Shown: positions 42,145-51,030 of the stretch, piece after piece
Layout of the letters: each line of letters begins with the position of its first letter
Numbering within the stretch: position 1 is the first letter of the stretch
Assembly (NCBI RefSeq): GCF_039534125.1
Contig: NZ_BAAAUV010000004.1
Span: 248,001-312,000 of the forward strand
From: Actinocorallia longicatena
GTDB lineage: Bacteria; Actinomycetota; Actinomycetes; Streptosporangiales; Streptosporangiaceae
Direction of reading: 5' to 3'
DNA length: 64,000 nt
The notes under the pieces: generated by a model
The model's database searches: none
The model's input: the letters and a program-made list of their open reading frames with translations, nothing else
What the model was told of the DNA's origin: nothing
Translations under genes and position numbers: made by a program

Positions 42145-42159
42145 GCGAGCATTCACTTA
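42142..42159. promoter_or_regulatory. family B operator (site B2)
   Basis: TAAGCGAGCATTCACTTA is the best family B copy: TAAGYGA and TCACTTA arms around GCAT. It overlaps the Rieske stop codon and lies 20 bp before the P450 start, so it would control the P450/amidohydrolase/IOR operon separately from the Rieske gene. Confidence 0.65.
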
Positions 42160-42179
42160 CTGAATTTGAGGTCGCCTCC

Positions 42180-43370
42180 ATGGACGCACTGCCCGACGAA
42201 TGGTGCCTGCGGCACTTCGACCACCTCTCGCCCGAACTGGCCCAGTCCATGCCCGAGACGATGGCCAGGATGCGTGAGATGTGCCCGGTGGCCCGCAGCG
42301 AGGAGCACGGCGGCTACTGGGTGGTGTCGGGATACGAGGAGTCGCTGGCCGTGGCCCAGGACTGGGCGACCTACAGCTCGGCGCACGGCCTCAACATCAT
42401 CACCACGAAGATGGCCGTCCGCAACCTCCCCGTCCAGGTCGACCCGCCGGAACAGCGGATCTACAAGCGGCTCATCAATCCGTTCTTCACCCCCGCGGCC
42501 GTCGCGCCCTGGGAGGCGCCGACCCGCGCCCTGGTGACCCGTCTCATCGACGGCTTCATCGACAAGGGGAGCTGCGAGTTCATGGACGACTTCGCCCGGC
42601 CGCTGCCGAGCCTGTCGTTCTTCGAGCTGGCCATCAACGCCCCCGCCGAGGACCTGGAGCACGTCGCCCACCTGGCGTCCACGTCCTCGACGCCGGACGA
42701 CCCGCGGGCCCGCGAGTCCTGGCTCGGACTCTATGAGTGGATCAAGGAGTTCACCCGGCGCAGACGCGGGGAGCTCCCGCGCGGCGACGTCATCGACGCG
42801 GTGATCCACGCGGAGATCGACGGCCGCCCGATCACCGAGGACGAGGTCATCGGTACCGTCCAGCTCCTCATCCTGGGCGGTCTGGAGACCACCGCCGGGG
42901 CGCTCGGGCTGATGATCGACCGCTTCTGCGCCCAGCCGGAGATCCCCGCGCTCCTGCGCTCCCGGCCCGAGCTGATCCCGTCGGCGATCCAGGAACTGCT
43001 GCGGCTGGAGCCCTCGTTCGTCGCGGTGGGGCGCACGGCCGTCAAGGACGCCGAGCTCGGCGGCCACCGGATCGCGGCGGGCGACAAGGTCCTGATCCAC
43101 TGGGCGTCGGCCAACCGGGACCAGGGAGAGTTCGAGGCCGCGGACTCCTTCGACCTCGACCGCGAACGGAACCGGCATCTGAGCTTCGGCGCGGGACCGC
43201 ACCGGTGCGCGGGCTCCAACCTCGCCCGGCTCAACCTGCGGATCGCCCTGGAGGAACTCCTGGCACGGCTGGACGGCTTCCGGCTCCAGGAGGGTGCGGA
43301 GGTCACCTACCACCGCGGCCTGACCCGCTCGCCGGACTCCCTGCCGATCACCTTCACCCCACGCTCATGA
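42180..43370 (+). CDS. cytochrome P450
   Basis: This 396-aa soluble bacterial P450 has the haem-ligand motif FGAGPHRCAGSNLAR with Cys343, a K-helix ELLRLEPS (E-x-x-R type) and an I-helix LGGLETTAGA with the acid-Thr pair. It hydroxylates an unknown substrate and needs a ferredoxin and reductase not present in the window. The ATG at 42180 is 20 bp past a family B site. It overlaps the amidohydrolase gene by ATGA. Confidence 0.93.
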   Translation: MDALPDEWCLRHFDHLSPELAQSMPETMARMREMCPVARSEEHGGYWVVSGYEESLAVAQDWATYSSAHGLNIITTKMAVRNLPVQVDPPEQRIYKRLINPFFTPAAVAPWEAPTRALVTRLIDGFIDKGSCEFMDDFARPLPSLSFFELAINAPAEDLEHVAHLASTSSTPDDPRARESWLGLYEWIKEFTRRRRGELPRGDVIDAVIHAEIDGRPITEDEVIGTVQLLILGGLETTAGALGLMIDRFCAQPEIPALLRSRPELIPSAIQELLRLEPSFVAVGRTAVKDAELGGHRIAAGDKVLIHWASANRDQGEFEAADSFDLDRERNRHLSFGAGPHRCAGSNLARLNLRIALEELLARLDGFRLQEGAEVTYHRGLTRSPDSLPITFTPRS

Positions 43371-44608
43371 CCGGGCGCCTCCTGCTCACCAACGCCCGCG
43401 TCCTGCGCTGTACCGGGGCCCGCGACGAGAGGCCGGCCGCCGCCGACGTCCTCATCGAGGGGGACCGGATCGCCCGGGTCGCACCGGGAATCGAGGCGCC
43501 CGGCGCCCGCGTCGCCGACCTGCGGGGAGCGACGGTCCTGCCCGGCCTCGGCGACGCGCACACCCACATCAGCTGGCCGCTGGACTTCGTGTTCGACCAC
43601 GCGGCCGTGGCGGCGGCGGCTCCGGGACCGCACCTCCTGGACGTCGCCGCCGTCGTCCGGACCTTCCTGGAGAGCGGCTACACCCTCATCATCGGGGCGG
43701 GCACCACCCAGCCGCTCGACGACCTGCACGCCAGGGACGCCATCGGCCGCGGCCTGATCACGGGCCCGCGCATCGTCCCCAGCGGGCCGATGATCGCCGA
43801 GGTCGGCGGGCTCGGCGGCGACGGTGAGCTGATGGAGGTCGCCGCGGACGCCCGGCAGCTCCGCGAGCTCGTCGCCCGCCAGTGCGACCTGGGCGTGAAG
43901 GCGCTCAAGCTGTTCATCTCCGGCGACGGCGTCGTCCCCGAGCACCCCTCCGAGGACGTCTACATGAACGACGCCATGCTGGAGGCCGCCGTCGCGGAGG
44001 CCGACCGGCACGGCGCGTTCATCACGGTGCACGCGCGCGGCTCGGCGAGCGTCGCGATGGCGGCGCGGACCGGAGTCCGGATCGTCCACCACGCCTGCTT
44101 CCTCGACGACGACGCGCTCAAGGCCCTCGAGGCCCGCCGCGACGACCTGTGGGTCTGCCCCGGGCTGCACTACCTGTACGCCGTGGTCTCCGGCCACGCC
44201 GCGCCCTACGGGATGACGCCCGACCGGGTCGAGGCGTCCGGCTACCCCCGCGAGCTCACCTCCCAGATCGAGGGGCTGCACCGGCTCCGCGAGACCGGGA
44301 TCAAGATCCTCTCCGGTGGCGACTTCGGTCACCAGTGGACCCGGCACGGAACCTACGCCGCCGAGCTCCAGCGGTACGTCGAGCTCGCCGGGATGACCGC
44401 CGCCGAGGCGATCCACACCGCGACCCGGAACATGGGCCCGGCCGCCGGCGTCGAGACCGGCGAGGTCCGCGAGGGCCTGCTCGCCGACCTGCTCGTCGTC
44501 GACGGAGACCCCACCGAGGACGTGACGATCCTGCAGGACCCCGCCCGGCGCCGCGCCGTCCTCAAGGACGGGACGTTCGCCTACCTCAACCCCGGGATCT
44601 ATCCGTGA
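43367..44608 (+). CDS. amidohydrolase superfamily protein (imidazolonepropionase/prolidase-like)
   Basis: This 413-aa metal hydrolase has VLPGLGDAHTHISWP (H-x-H metal motif near residue 65), Lys in GVKALKLFISGDG (metal bridge), VHARGSASVAMAA, VHHACFL and the catalytic-type Asp in GGDFGH, then ADLLVVDGDP at the end. It belongs to the beta-sandwich-plus-barrel amidohydrolases that cut cyclic amides, lactams or amide bonds. It is thus different from the ACMSD-like proteins. The next gene overlaps by GTGA. Substrate unknown. Confidence 0.87.
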   Translation: MTGRLLLTNARVLRCTGARDERPAAADVLIEGDRIARVAPGIEAPGARVADLRGATVLPGLGDAHTHISWPLDFVFDHAAVAAAAPGPHLLDVAAVVRTFLESGYTLIIGAGTTQPLDDLHARDAIGRGLITGPRIVPSGPMIAEVGGLGGDGELMEVAADARQLRELVARQCDLGVKALKLFISGDGVVPEHPSEDVYMNDAMLEAAVAEADRHGAFITVHARGSASVAMAARTGVRIVHHACFLDDDALKALEARRDDLWVCPGLHYLYAVVSGHAAPYGMTPDRVEASGYPRELTSQIEGLHRLRETGIKILSGGDFGHQWTRHGTYAAELQRYVELAGMTAAEAIHTATRNMGPAAGVETGEVREGLLADLLVVDGDPTEDVTILQDPARRRAVLKDGTFAYLNPGIYP

Positions 44609-47600
44609 CCGCAGAGATCCTCTCCGGCGTCGACGCCCTCGTCCGCCTGCTGCTGCTCCGCCGTGACCTCGACGAACGCGACGGCCTGCGGACCGGGACG
44701 ATGGTCTCGGGTTACCCCGGCTCGCCCCTGGGCGGCTTCGACCTCGCCCTCGACCGGCTCGGTCCCGCCCTGGCGGAGAACCGGATCGTCCACCGTCCCG
44801 GCCTGAACGAGGAGCTCGCCGCCGCCATCGTCTGGGGCAGCCAGATGGGAGCGGTCGTCGAGTACGACGGCCTCGACGGCGTCGCGGGGGCCTGGTACGG
44901 CAAGGGCCCGGGACTCGACCGGGCCGGCGACGCGCTCCGCCACGCCAACGCGATGGGCGCGGGTCCCGGCGGCGGTGCCGTGATGTTCTGCGGCGACGAC
45001 CCCTCCGCCAAGTCCTCGACCCTGGCCTGCGACAGCCAGTACACCTTCCAGGACGCCTGCGTGCCGGTCCTGGTCCCCGCCGACCAGCAGGAGGTCCTCG
45101 ACCTCGGCGTCCACGCGTTCCGGATGTCCCGGTACTCGGGCGCCTGGACCGCCCTGCGGATCGTCACCGCGGTCGCCGACGGCATCGGCACCGTCGACCT
45201 CGACCCCGCCCGGCACGCTCCGGCCGATCCCGCCGACCTCGTCGTCGGGGGCGTGCCCTGGCGGCACCGGCCGCTGACGACCATCGGCCCGCACGCCGTG
45301 CCCGACCAGGAGATCCTGGTCGTGGAGCACCGGTTGCGCGCCGCCCGCGCCTACGCCCGGCACAACGGGCTCGACCGGGTGACGGGCTCAGGATCGGGCC
45401 TCGGCGTGGTCTGCTCGGGGAAGACCCACCACGATCTGCTCCAGGCCCTCACCGACCGGGGCGCCTCGGCCGACGAGCTCGGCCTGCGGATCCTCAAGCT
45501 CGGCATGGTCTACCCGCTGGACGAGGAGACCGTTCTGGAGTTCGCGGCGTCCGTGGCGGAGATCCTGGTCGTCGAGGAGAAGCGGCCGTTCGTCGAGACC
45601 CAGCTCCGCGGCATCCTGCACGAGGCCGGCAGCAGGGTGCCCGTGCTGGGCAAACGCGACCGGACCGGCGCCCCGCTCGTCCCGGCCTCCGGTGAGCTCG
45701 ACCCCTCCGGCGTAGGGAAGATCCTCGAACGGGTCCTGCCCGCCCTGGCCCGGCCCGCGGCCGCCCCGCGCCGGACGTCGCTGACGATCGTCTCGAGGGC
45801 GCCCGGCTACTGCAGCGGCTGCCCGCACAACCGCTCCACGCTGGTGCCCGAGGGGGCGCTGGCCGGCGGCGGGGTGGGCTGCCACGGGATCATGTACTTC
45901 GAGGCGCGGAACGCGGGCCTGCGCAGGCTGCCCCCGACCCCGATGGGGGCCGAGGGCGTCCCGTGGCTCGGGCTCGCCCCGTTCGTCGCCGAACCGCATC
46001 TGATCCAGAACCTCGGCGACGGCACCCTCAGCCATTCGGGGATCCTGGCGATCCGCGCCGCCGTGGCCGCAGGGGCCGACCTCACCTTCAAGGTCCTCTA
46101 CAACGCGGCCGTGGCCATGACCGGAGGCCAGGACGTCACCGGCCTCATGGACGTCCCTGCGCTGACGCGCGCGCTCGAGGCCGAGGGCGTGGCCGGGATC
46201 GTCGTGTGCGCCGAGGAGCCCGGCCGCTACGGGCGGCGCGCCCGCTGGGCCCCGGGCGTGACCGTGCACGGCCGGGACCGGCTGCCGGCCGTCCAGGAGG
46301 AACTGCGGAAGGTCTCCGGCGTCACCGTCGTCATCTACGACCAGCGCTGCGCCGCCGAGGCGCGGCGGCTCCGCAAGGCGGGCCTGCTGCCGCAGCCGCC
46401 GCGGCGCGTCATCATCAACGAGGCCGTCTGCGAGGGCTGCGGCGACTGCGGCACCAAGAGCAACTGCCTGTCGGTGCTGCCGGTCGAGACCGAGTTCGGC
46501 GGCAAGCGCCGCATCCACGACTCCTCCTGCAACCGCGACTACACCTGCCTGGACGGGGACTGCCCGTCCTTCGTCACGATCACCCCGTCGCGCAGGGGGC
46601 GCCGCCCGCGTCCCGCGGCCCGGCCGGTTCCGCCCTCGGGGACGCTCCCCGTCCCGGCCGTCCCCGCCATCGACGGAGCCTACGGCGTCTACTTCACCGG
46701 CATCGGCGGCACCGGAGTCGTCACCGCCAACCGCGTCATCGCCGCCTCGGCGCGCGCGGCGGGCCTGGCGATCGGCGGGATGGACCAGACGGGCCTGTCC
46801 CAGAAGGCGGGCGCGGTCGTCTCGCACCTGCGCCTCGCCGCCGACCCCGCCGCGCTGGGCTCGCCCGCCATCGGGGACGCCGGCGCCGACCTCTACCTGT
46901 CGGGCGACCTGCTCCAGGCCGCCGCCGCACCCCATCTGGCCAAGATCCGTCCCGGCCGGACGATCGCCGTGGTCGACGGCCGTCTCACCCCCACCTCGGC
47001 GATGCTCCAGACCGGTGCCGCCCCCCTCGACCCGGCCGTCCTCGAACGGGAGATCACCGAGTCGGCCGGGAAGGAGAACACCCTCTTCCTCGATCCCAAG
47101 CGCATCGCCGAGGCCGTCTTCGCCGACCATCTCCCGGCCAACCTCATCCTGCTCGGAGCGGCCTTCCAGCTCGGCGGCCTGCCGATCCCGCTGGACGCCG
47201 TCGAGACGGCCATCGGCGCCGGCCGTTCCGCGTGGGCCAACCTGGAGGCCTTCACCTGGGGCCGCTGGGCGGCCCACGACCCGGCCGCGGTCGAGGCGGC
47301 CCTGGAGACCGCCGCCACCGGGCGCTCGATCTTCGACCCCTCACCCGCCGCGCTCACCACAGCCGCCGACCTGCTCGCCGCCGCTCCGCCGCCCGAGGAC
47401 CTGCACGAGCTGCTGCTCCGGCGCACCGCTCAGGCCGTCGACTACCAGGACAGGGCGCGGGGGGCCCGCTTCCTCGACCTCGTCGCCCGGACGCTCCCGC
47501 ACGACTCGGCCGAGCGGGAGTGGGCGCTCACGACGGCTGTCGCCGAGTCCTGGTTCAAGCTCCTCACCTACAAGGACGAGTACGAGGTGGCCCGGCTCCA

Positions 47601-47988
47601 TCTGGCCGCCGACTACGACGCGATGGCCCGCGACCTCGGCATCGACGGCCGCTACAAGGTCACCTATCATCTCCACCCCCCGACGCTCCGCAGGCTCGGC
47701 ATGTCCCGCAAGCTCCCCCTGGGCCGCCCTTACGAGCTGGGGTTCCGGCTGCTCCGCCCGCTGCGGCGGCTGCGCGGCACCCCGTTCGACCTCTGGGGAC
47801 TGGATCCCGACCGCCGCACCGAACGCGCGCTGATCACCGAGTACGAGCGGCTGATCACCACGCTGCTGGCCGAGGACCGTCCGTACGCGACCCTGCTGGA
47901 GGCCGCGGCCTCCGCCCAGGAGATCAAGGGGTACGGCCCGCTCAAGGAGGCGGCCGTGGCGGCCTGGCGGCAGCGGACCTACCCGTGA
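44605..47988 (+). CDS. indolepyruvate:ferredoxin oxidoreductase family protein (fused, 1127 aa)
   Basis: This 1127-aa fused 2-oxoacid:ferredoxin oxidoreductase has an N-terminal pyrimidine-type domain (TMVSGYPGSPLGGFDLAL), a TPP-binding core (APGYCSGCPHNRSTLVP and NLGDGTLSHSGILA near 470), a cysteine cluster CEGCGDCGTKSNC (C609, C612, C615, C621) and a gamma-type domain (TGIGGTGVVTANRVIAASAR). It converts a 2-oxoacid plus CoA to an acyl-CoA, reducing ferredoxin. The aryl- or alkyl-pyruvate substrate is unknown. It is flanked by the amidohydrolase (GTGA) and EthD-like gene (GTGA), so a 2-oxoacid intermediate is likely in this pathway. Confidence 0.92.
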   Translation: MTAEILSGVDALVRLLLLRRDLDERDGLRTGTMVSGYPGSPLGGFDLALDRLGPALAENRIVHRPGLNEELAAAIVWGSQMGAVVEYDGLDGVAGAWYGKGPGLDRAGDALRHANAMGAGPGGGAVMFCGDDPSAKSSTLACDSQYTFQDACVPVLVPADQQEVLDLGVHAFRMSRYSGAWTALRIVTAVADGIGTVDLDPARHAPADPADLVVGGVPWRHRPLTTIGPHAVPDQEILVVEHRLRAARAYARHNGLDRVTGSGSGLGVVCSGKTHHDLLQALTDRGASADELGLRILKLGMVYPLDEETVLEFAASVAEILVVEEKRPFVETQLRGILHEAGSRVPVLGKRDRTGAPLVPASGELDPSGVGKILERVLPALARPAAAPRRTSLTIVSRAPGYCSGCPHNRSTLVPEGALAGGGVGCHGIMYFEARNAGLRRLPPTPMGAEGVPWLGLAPFVAEPHLIQNLGDGTLSHSGILAIRAAVAAGADLTFKVLYNAAVAMTGGQDVTGLMDVPALTRALEAEGVAGIVVCAEEPGRYGRRARWAPGVTVHGRDRLPAVQEELRKVSGVTVVIYDQRCAAEARRLRKAGLLPQPPRRVIINEAVCEGCGDCGTKSNCLSVLPVETEFGGKRRIHDSSCNRDYTCLDGDCPSFVTITPSRRGRRPRPAARPVPPSGTLPVPAVPAIDGAYGVYFTGIGGTGVVTANRVIAASARAAGLAIGGMDQTGLSQKAGAVVSHLRLAADPAALGSPAIGDAGADLYLSGDLLQAAAAPHLAKIRPGRTIAVVDGRLTPTSAMLQTGAAPLDPAVLEREITESAGKENTLFLDPKRIAEAVFADHLPANLILLGAAFQLGGLPIPLDAVETAIGAGRSAWANLEAFTWGRWAAHDPAAVEAALETAATGRSIFDPSPAALTTAADLLAAAPPPEDLHELLLRRTAQAVDYQDRARGARFLDLVARTLPHDSAEREWALTTAVAESWFKLLTYKDEYEVARLHLAADYDAMARDLGIDGRYKVTYHLHPPTLRRLGMSRKLPLGRPYELGFRLLRPLRRLRGTPFDLWGLDPDRRTERALITEYERLITTLLAEDRPYATLLEAAASAQEIKGYGPLKEAAVAAWRQRTYP

Positions 47989-48632
47989 TCCGGTGGATCC
48001 GCTTCGCCGGCCGCCCGGACGGGACGCCGGCCGCGGAGTTCGCCGCGGGCTGGCCGGCGGAGGTCGCCCCGGCCGCGCTGGCACCGGCCGACGCCCGCCC
48101 GTCCAGGCTGTCGGCCGCGACCGTCCTGCCCGGCTTCGATGACGCCCCGCACCAGGCGGTCGCGATCGCCTGGTTCACCGGAGAGGAGCGTCTGCGCCGC
48201 TTCCTCGCCTGGTGGCCGGAGGATTCCGGAAGCGTCGAGATCGTCACGGCCGAGGCGGTGCTGCGCGGCGCGGACTGGCTGCACGAACGCTGGTCCCGGG
48301 GCGTCCCGAAACTGAAGCACATGGCGCTGGCCAGACGCGCGGACGGCCTGACCCCGCAGGAGTTCTCTGCCCGCTGGCGCGCTCACGCGGGAACGGCCGC
48401 GACCGGGGTCCCGATCCCGGACACCGCCCGCGGGCTCGCCTACGTCCAGTGTCGTCCCCTCGTTGACGGCGCCGGTCCCTACGACGCCGTCAACGAGGCC
48501 TACTTCGACGACGAGGAGTCGCTGCGCCACCGCGACGCCTGGCTCCGCGCGAACCTCCCCGGCGACGACGATCCGCTGTTCGCCCGCCCCCGCTTCCTGG
48601 CCCTCCGCGAACAGCTCATCCCGATCCCCTGA
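47985..48632 (+). CDS. EthD-domain-like protein (ferredoxin-like fold)
   Basis: This 215-aa protein seems to hold two alpha+beta ferredoxin-like halves. The second half, LKHMALARRADGLTPQEFSA, followed by RWRAHAG, matches EthD-type small proteins that act with oxygenases or P450s. The GTG start overlaps the IOR stop (GTGA). An enzymatic role is uncertain; EthD proteins of known P450 systems are essential but of unclear chemistry. Confidence 0.72.
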   Translation: MIRWIRFAGRPDGTPAAEFAAGWPAEVAPAALAPADARPSRLSAATVLPGFDDAPHQAVAIAWFTGEERLRRFLAWWPEDSGSVEIVTAEAVLRGADWLHERWSRGVPKLKHMALARRADGLTPQEFSARWRAHAGTAATGVPIPDTARGLAYVQCRPLVDGAGPYDAVNEAYFDDEESLRHRDAWLRANLPGDDDPLFARPRFLALREQLIPIP

Positions 48633-48641
48633 GGAGTCACC

Positions 48642-48944
48642 GTGCCCCGAGGCGTGCTGGTCGTCCGCTCCGCCCCCGCCGATCCGGCCCGCACCGCCGA
48701 ATTCGACGCCTGGTACTCCGAGCACCTCGCCGAGGTCCTCGCGATCCCCGGAGTCCTCGCCGCCCGCCGCTACCGCACCCTCGACCCCGAGCCCTCCTAC
48801 CTGGCCGTCTACGACCTCGAAGCCGAGGACCTGACCGCTCCGATCAAGGCCCTCCGCTCCGCCGACGCCCCCAGCCGCGCCCGCATGCCCGAGGTCGTCC
48901 GCATGGACCCGCCCCCGGAGGCGACCCTCTACGAGCTCCTCTGA
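48642..48944 (+). CDS. small EthD/DUF4286-like protein
   Basis: This 100-aa protein has EFDAWYSEHLAEVLAIPGVL and ARRYRTLD, with YLAVYDLE, the layout of dimeric alpha+beta barrel proteins of the DUF4286/EthD type. It has AGGAG 7 nt before the GTG. It is the last gene of the P450/IOR operon and overlaps the convergent reductase-like gene by 16 bp. Function unknown. Confidence 0.7.
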   Translation: MPRGVLVVRSAPADPARTAEFDAWYSEHLAEVLAIPGVLAARRYRTLDPEPSYLAVYDLEAEDLTAPIKALRSADAPSRARMPEVVRMDPPPEATLYELL

Positions 48945-49480
48945 GCCGGCTTCGGCACGCGGAAGCGGAGGGTCGTGACGTTGCCCGAACTGGTGCTGCT
49001 GTAGGGCTCGAGGTCGATCCGGCCCAGGCCGGGCGGTGCGAAGCGGACGCCGTCGCCGAGGATCACCGGCAGGACGTAGACGAGGATCTCGTCGACGAGC
49101 CCCGCCTTCAGGCACTGGGCGGCCACGTCGGCGCCGAGGACCTCCAGGTTCGCGCCGCCCGCGGCGCGGCGGGCCGTGGCGACGGCCTCCTCGAGCCCGC
49201 AGGTGAGGAAGGTGACGGACGGATCCGGCTCGTCCGGAGGCCGGTGGGTGAGGATGAACTGAGGCCCCCCGTCGTAGTCCTTCTGGCCCATGCCCCTGGC
49301 CACCTCGTAGGTGCCCCGGCCGACGAGCATGGCACCGGTGGCCGCCATCACCTCCGGGACGTCGGCCGCCGTCAGGTGCTCGGGGATCCAGCCCATCGCG
49401 TGGCCGGGACCGGCGATGAAGCCGTCCAGCGACATCGCCCGGTTGACGACGACCTTGCCCGTACCGCTCGTATCGCTCAT
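48929..49480 (-). CDS. dihydrofolate-reductase-like (RibD C-terminal domain) protein
   Basis: This 183-aa protein of the RibD_C/DHFR-like family has VVNRAMSLDGFIAGPGHAMG at the N-terminus, MLVGRGTYEVARGMGQ, and NLEVLGADVAAQCLKAGLVD. Such proteins reduce pterin- or pyrimidine-like substrates with NADPH, and most are unassigned. It lies 5 bp downstream of the aldehyde dehydrogenase gene. It overlaps the convergent 48642 gene by 16 bp with no terminator. Confidence 0.82.
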   Translation of the reverse strand: MSDTSGTGKVVVNRAMSLDGFIAGPGHAMGWIPEHLTAADVPEVMAATGAMLVGRGTYEVARGMGQKDYDGGPQFILTHRPPDEPDPSVTFLTCGLEEAVATARRAAGGANLEVLGADVAAQCLKAGLVDEILVYVLPVILGDGVRFAPPGLGRIDLEPYSSTSSGNVTTLRFRVPKPAQRSS

Positions 49481-49485
49481 ACGTT

Positions 49486-50934
49486 CTAGGGTAGTCCGAT
49501 GCTGCGGAGTTCGAGGAAACTCGCGAGACCTTCCGGGCCGAGTTCTCGTCCGAGTCCCGACTCCTTGAAGCCGCCGAAGGGCACATGGGGGAAGGGCGGA
49601 TAGACGCCGTTGACGGCGACGCTGCCGGTGCGCAGCCGCCGGGCCGTCGCCAGGGCGCGGGCGGTGTCGCCGGACCAGACGGCGCCGGACAGGCCGAAGG
49701 GGGAGTCGTTGGCGATCCGGACGGCCTCGTCGTCGGAGTCGTAGGGGATCAGGCACAGCACCGGCCCGAAGATCTCCTCACGGGCCACCCGCATGCCGTT
49801 GTCGACGTCGGCGAGGATCGTCGGCTCGACGTACCAGCCGCGCGGCAGATCGGCGGGCCGCCCGCCGCCCGCGGCGATCCGGGCTCCGGCGCCGGTCGCG
49901 AGGGCGATGTAACCCTCGACGCGCGTGCGCTGCCGCTCGGCGACCAGCGGGCCGACGACGGTCGCCGGATCGTGGGGATCGCCGACCGGGATCGACGCCG
50001 CCGTGGCCGCCGCGATCTCGACCGCCTCGGCGTAGCGGCGGCGGGGGAGCAGGACCCGGGTGTGGGCGCCGCAGACCTGCCCCGACAGGTGCATGGCCCC
50101 GCCGACGATGGCGGGGAGAGTGACGGCGAGGTCGGCGTCGTCGAGGACGACGGCCGCGGACTTGCCGCCCAGCTCCAGCGACAGGCGCTTCACCCGGTCG
50201 GCGCACAGGGCCATGATGCGCTTGCCCGCCGCTGTCGAGCCGGTGAAGGCGATCTTGTCGGTGCCGGGGTGGCGGACGAGATGCTCGCCGACCTCGCGGC
50301 CGCCCGGGACGAGGTTGACCACCCCGTCCGGGACGCCCGCCTCGGCCAGCGCCTCGGCCAGGAGGTATCCGCTGAGCGGGGCCTCCGGCGGCGGCTTGAT
50401 CACGATGCTGCACCCGGCGGCCAGCGCAGGGGCGGCCTTCCAGGCGGCCAGGGTGACCGGGGCGTTCCACGGGACGATGACCGCCGCGACCCCGACCGGC
50501 ACCTCGGTGACCAGCCCGCGGCGTTCCCCGGCCGTCACCTCCCGCTCGAAGGGGTGGGAGGCGGCGAGCGAGGCGTAGTAGTCGAAGAGGCCGGCGACCA
50601 TGCCGGTCTGCGCTCGGGGCGCCTGGCTGATCGCGCACCCCATCTCCTCGACGGTCACCGCGGCGATCTCGCCCTCGCGCTTGCGCAGGAGGGTGGCGGC
50701 GCGGGAGAGGACCCCGGCGCGCTCGGCCGGTGCCATCCCCGGCCACGGCCCCTCGTCGAAGGCGGCGCGCGCGGCGGCGACCGCGCGGTCGATGTCGGCG
50801 TCCTCGGCGAGGGGAACCTCACCGATCCGCTCCTCGGTGGAGGGCGAGACCACGCCGAGGCGGCCATCGCCCGACGGCGGCACCCAGCCGCCGCCGATGA
50901 AGAAGTGCCGGCGCTGTGTCAGCCGCTCGTCCAT
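49486..50934 (-). CDS. NAD(P)-dependent aldehyde dehydrogenase
   Basis: This 482-aa ALDH has VIVPWNAPVTLAAWKAAPAL, the cofactor loop FTGSTAAGKRI near 220, Glu in LELGGKSAAVV near 244, the catalytic Cys in HLSGQVCGAHTR near 280, and EEIFGPVLCLIPY. It oxidises an aldehyde to an acid. It is divergent from the D-aminoacylase-like gene with a family B operator (50999-51016) between them, 64 bp upstream of its start. Operon with the reductase-like gene. Confidence 0.92.
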   Translation of the reverse strand: MDERLTQRRHFFIGGGWVPPSGDGRLGVVSPSTEERIGEVPLAEDADIDRAVAAARAAFDEGPWPGMAPAERAGVLSRAATLLRKREGEIAAVTVEEMGCAISQAPRAQTGMVAGLFDYYASLAASHPFEREVTAGERRGLVTEVPVGVAAVIVPWNAPVTLAAWKAAPALAAGCSIVIKPPPEAPLSGYLLAEALAEAGVPDGVVNLVPGGREVGEHLVRHPGTDKIAFTGSTAAGKRIMALCADRVKRLSLELGGKSAAVVLDDADLAVTLPAIVGGAMHLSGQVCGAHTRVLLPRRRYAEAVEIAAATAASIPVGDPHDPATVVGPLVAERQRTRVEGYIALATGAGARIAAGGGRPADLPRGWYVEPTILADVDNGMRVAREEIFGPVLCLIPYDSDDEAVRIANDSPFGLSGAVWSGDTARALATARRLRTGSVAVNGVYPPFPHVPFGGFKESGLGRELGPEGLASFLELRSIGLP

Positions 50935-50998
50935 GCCGCCTCCCGGGGGCTTCGAAACATAGCCGTGTCGGGCATCGCCCGCTATCCTAGGGCAAAAG

Positions 50999-51016
50999 TA
51001 GGTGAACGCTCACTTG
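50999..51016. promoter_or_regulatory. family B operator (site B3)
   Basis: TAGGTGAACGCTCACTTG, read on the minus strand, agrees with site B2 at 14 of 18 positions. It lies between the aldehyde dehydrogenase (-) and the D-acylase-like gene (+), 14 bp before the latter's ATG at 51031, and could control both. Confidence 0.55.
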
Positions 51017-51030
51017 TTAAGGGAGTCTCC

